Part shown: piece by piece, positions 54,340 to 64,000 of the stretch | Layout of the letters: the number at the start of each line of letters is the position of its first letter | How positions within the stretch are numbered: position 1 is the stretch's first letter | Source: Favolaschia claudopus | Lineage: Eukaryota; Basidiomycota; Agaricomycetes; Agaricales; Mycenaceae | Length of the DNA: 64,000 nucleotides | Assembly: GCA_037176885.1 (NCBI GenBank) | Contig: JAWWNJ010000020.1 | Span: 558,001-622,000, forward strand | Direction of reading: 5' to 3' | Notes under the pieces: generated by a model | Database searches by the model: none | Seen by the model: only the letters and a program-made list of their open reading frames with translations | What the model was told of the DNA's origin: nothing | Position numbers and translations under genes: made by a program

Positions 54340-55310
54340 ATGTCCAGAATACGGGCCTGACAATTACCCCGACAATTACCCTATGTCTGCCATTGAACCG
54401 AATACAACTCGAGGCTCCAATCCACAGTACTGTATCCGAGCCTATCAACGCTGCAGGATTGTGATCGGCATGAATTGTACATGTATGCCTGAGAGTCGTC
54501 TGGACCGACTAACTCAACAGGCCCCCGGTCACTACCTATTAGGTCCGTCGGGTTGAAGAGCAGAATCTGGACTGATTTACTCTATGATTTTCGCCCTCGG
54601 AGGCCTGATTTACTCTATTTTGGCCGGACATTCAGCGCTAAAAATTCGATTTTTCGCCCCAGGACCTTCTGAAGCCGTTTTCTGCCGATCTTTGCACCAG
54701 AATTGAGCTCAAAACCGCCGAATTCCCGCGAATTTGGCTACCCAAACGTCAATTTTGGGTCCCCAAACCAACTACACTCACAAAAATTTCTCGCGCTCCG
54801 CGCGATTTACTCTATTTCAGCCGGACTTTTGCTCATTTCTGGCTGTTTTACTCTATTTTTCGGCCGGACGTTGGGTCGTTTTGGGACTTTGATTTACTCT
54901 ATCGACGACGGACCTAATAGGTAGTGACCGGGGGCCTAACTCAACTCATCCAAGACTACGGATATTGGTCAGAGGTACTTACGTCTTTCTGGCTGGCTCG
55001 CACAATGATCACTCACACGACATATTCAGGGGGTATCTCAGAAATACAACAAGGACTTCGGATTTTTCAAACAGCATGCGTTAAATCATGTGGTGGACGA
55101 TATTCGAAAGAGAGGAACCACAAACCACGCATCTACACGTCCCGGGGAAGGGTTTCATCAGGAAGCGCGCGAGGCGTGTAAGAAAACGAACTCAAGAGGC
55201 AATTGCGCGCATTCGAATGAATGTTGACAATTTTGATAAATCACAGACCAAGGTTGCAGCTGAAAATCTGGACGCCCATTGGGCGTTCGGAGCACCGCTC
55301 CCAGGCCACC
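54340..55310 (+). pseudogene. Relic of a large agaricomycete transposase (Plavaka-like C-terminus)
   Basis: Around 54450-54500 one frame gives DRHELYMYA, and SRLDRLTQ continues as LIQDYGYWSEV once the hAT-like insert is removed. Further on are FFKQHALNHVVDDIRKRGTT and HASTRPGEGFHQEAREA, then EAIARIRMNVDNFD. This order resembles the C-terminus of Plavaka/EnSpm-type transposases common in mushrooms. Stops and frame changes make it a pseudogene. Family naming is from memory and uncertain. Confidence 0.55.
54519..54937. mobile_element. hAT-like MITE (419 bp) with 8-bp target duplication
   Basis: 32-bp identical inverted ends (AGGCCCCCGGTCACTACC...) at 54519-54550 and 54906-54937, flanked by AACTCAAC at 54511-54518 and 54938-54945. 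The interior has the word ATTTACTCTAT five times, often followed by GGCCGGAC. An 8-bp duplication is typical of hAT; no transposase is present. Confidence 0.88.
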
Positions 55311-57660
55311 TCGCCAAATCCCGCGCCCTGGAGGAACTCACCTCAGGACCAACCGCTTTAGTCACGTGAGGGACCTCTTAGGTACCTTTTTGTGTAGGGT
55401 AAAAAGTACCTAAAACTTAAAGGTACCCCCACCGCGGTGGATGCCACGCCACCTGTCAGGTAAGCAGTCACGAGTTTTTCTCCCACCCACCTTTTGCGGT
55501 GGGTTCCGTGGGTGCCAATACTGTGGTGGCCTCCAGCTGATGGTAAAATATCTATAAATCTTTTCCGTATATTCCGCAATTCATGCTGCAGTAACCCATT
55601 GCTCCCAAACTGACATGGCACTCTCCAGACCTGGGATCAAACCCTTTTGAAGCAAGAAAACCGGTATTTAAATTTGAATCGGCGGCCACCTCCGCATCCT
55701 AATTCACCTTACTAGCTTCCGGAACTGCATACATCACTATTGAGGGCAGTGATAAGGCATGCTAGAGTGTGAAACTTTTTTCTCGCCATAAACAACTGGT
55801 TCGGGGGGTAGTTCAACTGGACAGTAGCACAATTTCGGAGGCCTCCAAATTATCAATAAATCATCCAATTATCCTGACTTCTGGTGTGATATACTGTTTT
55901 GAGTTTGCTTCATCTCACATAGATATCTACCCCTTGTCAGCTTGGTTCGTATGTCTGATGTTGAATTTGCAGATATTCAACCGGAGCCCACCTACACCCT
56001 TGTTTATCTTAGCCCTGGAGCCATTTGCCCTTGCAGCTATCTGACAATGTATTTACTCAGTTTCCACACATGCGTGAGCCTTCATATTAAATCACTCTGC
56101 GGAAAGTAATTTGAATATATTCTGAGGAATCCGGAGGCCACCCAGTATGGCCAGATCATGTTTTTTGCTTGCACAAGAAACTTCTGCCTTAGAATTCACC
56201 ACTTGGTCTTGGCGTCTGATTGATTATTCACTTGTTTTTGTATGGGAGTCATTGCTTCAGAACTTAGTAGTAGGACCGGAGCCCACTACAATGATTTGTC
56301 CACCGGTTTGCAAAACTTAGGCCTGATTCAGCAATATACTGAGTGCGGAAATTTGAATTGAATGTTTTCTGGTCTGCTTTTCCGGATTTCGGAATCAAGA
56401 AGTAGGGCTCCATATTTGGTCTTTGTCATCAACAACCACCTTGAAGAACATTGGTGACGAGTTATATCTTAAATCTGTCCCACAGGGGTATTCAAAGGAT
56501 CTGCACAGATGTGGGATTTTCTTTCAGAGTAACTGGAGGTATTGCGGTTAGTGGTGCCCACCAAATGCCAACTAAGTTGTTTGTTTTTTGTTGCACAGTG
56601 CTTTTTTGCTCAGCCTGAGTCTTTAGATCTGGTGTTCTCCTAGAACCATACCCTGGGACAACATCCTTGCCTCGAGAAGGTAGCCGGAGGTCCGCCGGTG
56701 TCCTTCATCTGACAGTGCTTTTCGCCACTCAGGTGGGAGAGGTGGTTTCGGCGGATTCGGAGGAGTGCAAGGCGGCGCTGGAGGGGCCGGGAAAGCCTCC
56801 TTGTTTGTGACATGACGGATCTGTTTGGAAGTGGCGTCAAATCGTTCAGAAGTGGCGTCAATGTGGGCAAATAGTATCTACCTGCCCAATCCGTTACTAC
56901 TGCTCGACTTCACTTGTATAAAGGTGGTTCCGTTGGTCCCTATGCAATAGGCCTAGGTGAGATGAGCAAAAACGCCCGCCTACCACAATCCTATGCATAG
57001 TGAGCTTTATGCATTGTGAGTGTATTCATTATGGCATATCCGACTTGTATCCGACCAACATCCGACTGTACTCGATGAGGTGGAAAGTTGTTTCCCTACG
57101 TGTGCGCCCGGACGCATTTCAACCGCTCCAAACGGGAGCAAATTTCCGAAAATAGCCAAATAATTGCTGGGTCGTGGGATTTTTTCCGTTTGTTTTTCGT
57201 GATATGGATCCCGCACTAGGCTCGAGTCCAGCCGTTATAGGGAGTAATGACGAGCGAGCAAAGTATTTGGAACGCACCGCCACAGCACTGCCACGTCGGC
57301 AGCCGCCGGCCGGGGTTCGGCCGTGCTGTGGGTATGTCCGAGACATGCCGGGCTCATCCATTGGGTCTTCTGAGGTGAATTATACGTCTCAATATCTCAG
57401 ATAAGTGCAAGAAAATGCCGGAGGAAGAATACCAAGGCCTCCGCCCCTCAAAATCAGCATAAATAAATAAAATTTTGTGTCGAACCCTGAGATTTGGAAC
57501 CTCCCACGGTCACATGTGCTGCTGACATAAGGGTGCGGGCTTCCCACGCCCTCCACCTTAGCTAAGTTAAGCTAAGTTACCATCTTCGTTCGTTGATGCC
57601 GTCATTCGCTAAAACGTTTTGCTTCCGTTGGGGCGGTCACACTGCGGTTACTGACGGCCA
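55311..57660. other. No gene supported
   Basis: 2.3 kb with no convincing exon. A minus-strand frame at 57119-57361 (GKNPTTQQLFGYFRKFAPVW) is unrecognised. TAAGGGTGCGGGCTTCCCACGC near 57530 is a degenerate copy of the terminus found at 62.46 and 63.03 kb. Confidence 0.35.
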
Positions 57661-57669
57661 CTTACAGCC

Positions 57670-58407
57670 GGATAATTCAGTTTGGAAACCCGGGTTTCTG
57701 CAACTCTTGCGCAGAAACCCAGGGTGCAGACCCTTGTCAGAAACCCTTCCATTTTTGGATGTGAGCTGCCGAGGCTGCGGCCGGCGTCGGCAACAAGTTG
57801 AGCACTACCATGGCCAACTACGTGCCCCTTGCATGGTTTTTCAGGTTGTTTTTCTTGTGAAATGTGGACCAGAGTATTCAGAAGCCTTGTGTAAGGTGCG
57901 CTTTGGGCGATTCCCATCAACTGTCTCCGCTTCGGCATATGTCGGCGGATCTCACCCGTGCATCAAGCTCTGACTTTAATGCAAGGACGCCGTAGGCGCA
58001 ATTGGTCCCAGTAGGTACGGAGGACGTATGCATCCCTGTAGATTGTGTTTTATGGGCTGAGAAAAACAATTAACATACTTGTTTCCAGGCGCATCACTTC
58101 ATGCCGAGGGCTCGGCAACAACGGCTTCCTGGCATCTGGATAAACTGGAATAAAACACGAACAGCCGGCAAAAACACAACTTGTAGAGTGGACAGTAGCA
58201 GAAAACCAAGCATCCAGCAGGCTTAGCATAGACAACCGAGCCATGGCCGGCTCACCCAATGGCGGCCGCGGCCCGTTCAAAATTATGCCGATCCCATCAA
58301 CACCGCCGTAAGAGGGTTTCCGTTTTAAGTTTGTGAGGGGTTTCTGCGGAATTTCCTTATTTGGGAGGGTTTCTGTCTGCACCCCGGGTTTCCAAACTGA
58401 ATTATCC
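57670..58407. mobile_element. Mutator-like (MULE) non-autonomous element with 9-bp target duplication
   Basis: Ends GGATAATTCAGTTTGGAAACCCGGG and its inverse, flanked by CTTACAGCC at 57661-57669 and 58408-58416. 738 bp. GGGTTTCTG-type words recur inside both ends. A 9-bp duplication is characteristic of Mutator-like elements; no transposase frame is seen. Confidence 0.85.
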
Positions 58408-58678
58408 CTTACAGCCGCTTTGTAAATATAAACTCCTTGATTTGTGTCGATGACGTTCCCATCGGCAGCTCCACTACTGAGCAAATCAAGGCTCGGCGAC
58501 GGGATCTTTGAGCGCATCTGCGACGTCTGTCGTGCTCGGCAGTGTCGAACTACCTTCGTGCACTCTTTGGGCGCGCCAGAGGCTCAGTTCGACGCTCGAT
58601 AGAGCTGGATGCACTGTATTTTGGCCAAACTTGGGTTGACGGCATAGTCTCTTGAGGTGTACCTAGTCTCGTACGCAC

Positions 58679-58721
58679 GACCCTCATGACATCCCAATTT
58701 GGGAGCCCTGTCATGAGGGTC
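58679..58721. repeat. 12-bp perfect inverted repeat
   Basis: GACCCTCATGAC at 58679-58690 is inverted at 58710-58721 with a 19-base loop. Confidence 0.5.
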
Positions 58722-58930
58722 TGGGCTGGAACCAGCCCGCGATCCAACCGCATGGGTCTTACCGCTGACGGTGGGTCTCTGGGTATCAGGTGGGTATGGT
58801 TCTTCTCGGATGCGGTTCACACACCAACCCTGTTTACGTCAAGAATAACGTTGCAGAACATCTAAAAAGAGAAAAGCTGCCACTATGGTTCTCATTTTCA
58901 CTTCCTTCTTACTTCCTTCCATCTCACAAC

Positions 58931-60852
58931 ATGGTTATCGAGGTGAGAGGCCTCCGACGCCTATTCTTCCCTTTGGAACGAACACCTGTCTCACCAGAGC
59001 ATTACCTTTTCCTTTCCCACCAGGCTGCATCGAAACAGAGACAGCTGATCATCGACTTTCTCATCATTGGCGCTGGTGTTTCAGGCCTTTCATGCGCCAT
59101 AGCACTACGAAGGGTCGGCCATCGAGTCGTCGTGGTGGAGCGGGAGAGGGAAATAGGGCAATCTGATGTATGTCTGTCCTGGTTATCGGTGCGAGTTAAT
59201 CTTATACTCAGGGCCGCTTGTCTAGGTTGGCCGCGGCGTGCGCCTTCCTCCAAATTTATCCAAAATTTTGTACCGCTGGAACTTGAAGTCTGAGGTCTCT
59301 GCTTTTGCAGCAAAGTCGAAGCAAATTCAAATTTCTCGGTGTGCGTTCCAGCGCTGATGTTGTCTTCATACACCGCTCATTTGAACGCAATCAGTGGATA
59401 CAGGTGACCGTCTAGGTGATCACTATTGGGATGATGAAGTGCTTCGAGAAACGCAGGGGGAGTTTCTCTTCGGGCATGTAAGTCGAGCCGCTTTCTGCTC
59501 TACAATCTCCATTCAAGCCAAGACCTCAGCTCGCCGATCTCCGCAAAATGATGTACGACGTAGCCGTTGGTCAAGGCGCCACCGTCCGGTTAGCTACCAC
59601 GGCAGTATCCGTTGACCCTGAGCGTCGCGCCGTTACTTTGGGTTCTGGAGAAACGTTAACGGCAGATGTGGTCATCGGAGCCGATTGCATTTGGCCTCGT
59701 ACGGCCAATGTTATTGAATGAACAAGGGATTCAGGAAGCAACCAAACCGACCATGTGCATGTACAGGTAGGTGATCTCGGTTTCCGTAGACATTGTCTGA
59801 CCGCCATATGCAGTGCTACTGTACCCAAAGCTTTGGTGGAAAAAGATCCACAATCCAAGCATTTTTATGAGCACGAAGTAGTTCGTCGTACCCCAAGCTT
59901 CATATCCTGCTGCTTAACGCTGTTCAGATTTCCATGTTTTCATTTTTTGGCAACAACCAATCTGTTATCAGCCACCCTACTGTAAGTTCTCCTCGTTGAA
60001 AAAGACGACCCAACCAATCTGTTATCAGCCACCCTACTGTAAGTTCTCCTCGTTGAAAAAGACGACCCACATCAATCGCTTTTCCAGGGTGGCTTGTCTT
60101 GTTTCACGTTCACACTGTTTCGCCCCCACGACGAATATGAAAGCTCACCTTCAGAGGGAATGCGTGCTGCATTGAAAAGTGTTGTCCCAAGGTAGTTTTA
60201 AAGCACTATATCATACTCTCTGGTCCTACTGATCACCATCTAGACTGCAAAACCTTGGTCCCATGATATCACAACCACGACGCTTCCCAATATTCGAACA
60301 TCCCCCTTTGAAAGATTGGCTGGCCGATAGCGGGCGAGTGGTCGTCGTTGGCGGGGCGGCTCATCCTATACCTGTAATCGCCGCTCATCTTTCATCCTAA
60401 TTTTCTAGATTATGATGCTCTAGACGGGCTCTACACAGCAATACGCTACGGGGCTAGAAGACGCCGCAGTTCTAGCCAAACTCTTCTCACATTTGGCCAC
60501 CGATAGCCAAATCACGGACTTCCTCTACGTTTTCCAAGAGCTGAGGCAGACACGCGCTCAGGCTGTTCTTACTTCCGAAACCCGCGTAATACATTACATG
60601 GGCATGCCGAATTGTCCAGACCAAGAGGCGCGCGATCGGGCCATGCAGGCGAAGCATAAAGCGGGCGTACACCTCTTCAGCGGAGAAGACGAGTCCGCCG
60701 AGTGGGCCGAAATCAAGACAGTCTTTGGTTATGACGCAGAGGACGAAGCCGATAATTGGTGGGTGACTTGGGGTCGCTTAAAGGCGAGATCTCTCGGGGA
60801 ACCCACCACGCCACCTCCGCAAGTCAATCCCCTGACTTCGGTGTTCGTCTGA
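58931..60852 (+). pseudogene. FAD-dependent monooxygenase (salicylate hydroxylase-like), broken
   Basis: Exon 59024-59167 reads FLIIGAGVSGLSCAIALRRV with the GxGxxG dinucleotide fold; exon 59226 on reads VGRGVRLPPNLSKILYRWNL. Then come LGDHYWDDEVLRETQGEF, ADLRKMMYDVAVGQGATVRL and ADVVIGAD. The C-terminal GRVVVVGGAAHP motif is at about 60330, followed by YGARRGLEDAAVLAKLFSHL and a tail ending at 60852. Members oxidise aromatic or polyketide substrates with NAD(P)H. Breaks: two bases missing after VIGAD near 59685 (the following AFGLVRPMLLNEQGI is out of frame), a 57-bp tandem duplication at 59954-60067 spanning an intron donor, and an abnormally short intron remnant near 59294. Not expected to be active. 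Confidence 0.75.
59954..60067 (+). repeat. 57-bp tandem duplication in the monooxygenase pseudogene
   Basis: The unit CAACCAATCTGTTATCAGCC... at 59954 is repeated exactly from 60011. It includes CTACTGTAAGTTCTCC, so the splice donor GTAAGT is duplicated. Confidence 0.9.
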
Positions 60853-62449
60853 ATTGCATAACCGCAGTCTGTCTGTCTTCAGTTGCATCAGCTTTGTCCT
60901 CCTCGTTTTTCGCCAAGATCGCTATCGCGTTATGTAAACTTCATGTAACTTACGCATCGACTCCTTCACGCCTTCACGAACATAATAAACGTATACACCC
61001 CTGCACGTACAGTCGTGGACAGGCAAACATGACAAATCGATTTTGGGCCGGGATTGTGATTTCTGAAAATATCTGACTAAAGAATCAAACTCCACTCGAA
61101 AAAAGACGCATTTTAAGCATACACTAGTCGAGGTACGAGACACAAGATGCTATGTAGAGCGTCTGTCTACGAGAGACGAGATACCACCAACCCACATAAG
61201 GTAGACGACAGTCACTCCCCAGTAATGATTACCCTTGGGGGCCTATCATGCCCTCCACCCCGAACACAATAGCAGACTTTGACACTGCTTGGTCGGCCTC
61301 GGACTCAGACGCTTGGTCCTCACTGGAAGGAAATGTGCAGGTCCTCGGTAGATACATCCCATGGGATGTACTGGGCCCAGTACTACTGTCCCCGCCTTGC
61401 GCTGATTATCGCAGAGGACTGGCTGCTCAGATCGCTGTCGGGACCTACGCCAAGCTACGGCGCTCGCACTAATGTAGAACAACCGCTGACGAATTGTTAT
61501 TACAATCGTTCACCGCTTGCTGTTGCAATTTGGAGTGAGAAGATGGAATCGAGAGATGCAGTGATTTGCAGTTGGATCTCACAGACAACCTCAAACTTTG
61601 CGCCCCCTTGGCGCATTGGCTATGGTATGCATTGCTTATGACAATGTCCCCGCTTACAGTATCAGGGCATTGATTGATCCTGAGAGCCCTACCTTCAGAA
61701 AACCGGTCATATGGACATGTCCATTTCTTCTTAAACTTGTCCTGGTGGACCACCAGTACACCTCGCAGTTCCGTGACCAATGAGTCACGCCATGTCACCT
61801 AGTCCCTCGCGTTCAGTGTACGAAGAGCGGCAGTAGAGTAATAGTTTTGGCCGACAATATTGTGGCATGTGGCTGATAGAGGCCTCCTATATTTTCAATT
61901 TGAGATTTTGAAGGGAAATGAGTCTTTTTTTGCTCGGCGAGTGGTCGAGATCAATATCCGTGTAGCGTGTTCCAAATTTTAGAGAGGGTGGCTCAGGTCA
62001 AACTTGAATCTACTCTAAACAACATTGATGTCAAGGCACTGGAGTTCATGCGGGAGAGGTATTCAGGTTCTAAGACATGGGCTGTTTTCTGCAGTTTGTA
62101 GCAAGCCTCTCTCCGAGGATGTCCGCCGTCCGGCTTGCCCGGACGTGTTGGCGCCAGTGTTTTTCAAGCTTTTCTTAACATTGGGTACATATTTCTGGAT
62201 GAAACAAAGTCCTAAATGCTTGATAGCATCTACGCGGATGTAGCTATAGTGATGATGGGATCAAAATACTGTGATCTGTTCTTCTACAGCCAGCAATGGC
62301 GAAATCCCCAAATTTTAGGATTTTCTCCGCGGAAATCTGAATCGGCCAGATTGTAGCCCTAGAACCCCTAATGCATCTACAGCTTTGAATGGTGGAAAAT
62401 TATGCAGGGGATGTGTCGCTAGAAGGCCCACAAAACAGCAATTTTGGCT
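60853..62449. other. No gene supported
   Basis: Short frames at 61248-61472 (SDAWSSLEGNVQVLGRYIPW) and 62025-62243 are unrecognised. Confidence 0.35.
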
Positions 62450-63052
62450 AAGATAGAGAGCGTGGGATCCCCGCACCCTTATGTCAGCATCACACTGTGA
62501 CATTGTCACGCTCGACGTCGAGGGCTTATAGCACGATGCTAAGTTCCGGATTGGGAATTTTGCCCAATACAAGTCTTAGATAGAGGTTCAATGAAGGGTT
62601 CCTATTGGGCAGAGTTGCCAAAATGTCCCTTGGTCTCTTGCTATATGACCCACAAAAAAATTCAGACCACTTTTTTTCTGAGTGTTTCTATGTGGTTTTC
62701 TCACCAAATGGGACACTTTTCAAAAATTTCGGAGGAAAATTTGGCCAGCACAGCCACAGGATAGTCATCTCGGCATGCTTCGGCAGCTCGCTTAAGGGTG
62801 GGACCTGTCAAACCTTTGCGGCGCAATGAGTGACAGAACCTCCTTGCAGTGTGGAAGGTGCTTTTCAAACCAAAAACCAAAATTTCAGAGCCGAAACAGC
62901 GAGAATGTCTTCTAAGTCTGTAGGTCAGCCCTTCCGCAGGCCGGAAAGAGCACGAAATTTTTTGTGCGACTGGGGATTTGGCCGTGGGAACGATTAATAA
63001 GCGTTACATAACGTGCTTAAGTAAGGTGCGGGGATCCCACGCTCTCTATCTT
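62450..63052. mobile_element. Inverted-repeat element of the GCGGGGATCCC family (603 bp)
   Basis: AAGATAGAGAGCGTGGGATC...CACC at 62450-62480 is inverted at 63022-63052 with a single one-base gap. About 220 bp of the left half also occurs, inverted, at 29.86-30.11 kb. No target duplication could be fixed. Confidence 0.6.
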
Positions 63053-64000
63053 AATTTTCGCCATTTTCGGCCATTTTTGCTCTTTTGCGGCCCTTCTATG
63101 TAGCAAGTCAACGCCTGTATATTAGCCAACCTGAACCTCGCGCAAGCGGCTTTGTCGTTCTGGTTAGGGAAGTGAGCAGGGGGGAATCCAACGCGTACGT
63201 CGTTCCCGCACCCAGCAATGTAGGTTTCCCGCTCAATTCTTCGGTGATTACTGTCTTTCCGGGCAGTTCCGTGTTATTCAGACATCACTGCACCTTTTGT
63301 TCCAAGCGGCTTGCTGCTTAAGTGCTCAAAGTCCAAGAACGATGACTTGTTTCTCCTTTGTGCACACTGCTGTTTAATATATTCGCTTTTATCGTGTCTT
63401 TCTTTCTGCCGCTTCAAATATGAACGAACCTGAAGATTCAAGCTCGATGTCATGCTCCTTATCTGCTCACAAGTCCATTCCCTCGAACGCGAGCGAAACA
63501 GACTTAAACGAGGTTCAATGCCGCATCATCGGATCATCCCGAGCCATCAGCTCGGGTGCAATCCTTAGTCCATAAACGGACTACGGCCTCCCGACAGTTG
63601 AATCAGACTCCAGAGAAACTCAAAAAATTTCGACTGTCTTAATTTTAGTTTATCGGATTCTGACATTGGGAGACTAGGTATCGTCGGCTTCCGGCGCATA
63701 CGAGGGAACTGCGAGAGTGATGTGCACTCGATATTAATTCCACGAAATGTGGTGCCGTCCTAGTCTCTCATAGCCCACTATTGATCTCGTACCTCGATGT
63801 GTTGAAGTCTGTTTTTAAGTTGATAGGCGTGTCAACGGTAAAACCTTATTATATAATCTTTGTGGCTGTGTTCTTTACGTCAATTTCGTTCACTTTTCTC
63901 ATAGCGCCCTCCCTCAGGCCCAGATATACTAGAATTTTAGCTACAGACAATGTATAGAGACATATCCACCTCCTTGGAAAAAAAAACGCAGTAAAAAGCA
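63053..64000. other. No gene supported
   Basis: Nothing recognised up to the window end. Confidence 0.35.

Overview
The window looks like nuclear DNA of an agaricomycete (mushroom-forming basidiomycete). Genes have many short introns of about 45-60 bp with GT...CTNAC...AG signals. The families present (RTC4-like, DUF6729, Tnp2, Asl1-like glycosyl hydrolase, Rpn1) are typical of such genomes, and the region is packed with nested transposable elements. There is no bacterial or organellar signature, and no rRNA or CRISPR array was seen.

Layout. 0-7.3 kb: the 3' end of an Asl1-like glycosyl hydrolase gene, a decayed N-terminal piece of the proteasome gene RPN1 (minus), a copia relic with its LTR, and nested TIR elements. 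7296-23517: one 16.2-kb inverted-repeat element with near-identical termini starting CACTG and a 4-bp target duplication (TAAG). It holds a Tnp2 (CACTA/EnSpm) transposase gene and three cargo genes: an RTC4-like protein, an SPT5-like KOW protein and a GIY-YIG (T5orf172-like) protein. The transposase is interrupted by a 234-bp TA-flanked MITE that sits inside one codon.

23.5-37.8 kb: a 5'-truncated LINE with a 13-bp target duplication, a short non-autonomous LTR element (185-bp LTRs differing at one base, 5-bp duplication), several MITEs, a pseudogene of an abundant agaricomycete family broken by a 17-bp tandem duplication, and an internally deleted copia element. 37.8-47.8 kb: a tRNA-like sequence, a small MITE and a complete 11-exon gene encoding a DUF6729 plus exonuclease-like protein of 1588 residues.

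47868-51125: an apparently complete Tc1/mariner element with identical 89-bp TIRs. It carries a DD34E transposase and, tail to tail, a second intact gene of unknown function. It lies at the end of a decayed copia pol gene, which itself holds another TA MITE. 54-64 kb: a transposase relic with a hAT-like MITE (8-bp duplication), a MULE-like element (9-bp duplication), a FAD-monooxygenase pseudogene and an inverted-repeat family shared with 30 kb.

The clearest message is repeated, datable insertion of elements into other elements. The most unusual object is the large CACTA-type element carrying chromatin- and transcription-like cargo genes. Exon joins were chosen by hand from splice signals, reading frame and family resemblance; no database search was possible.
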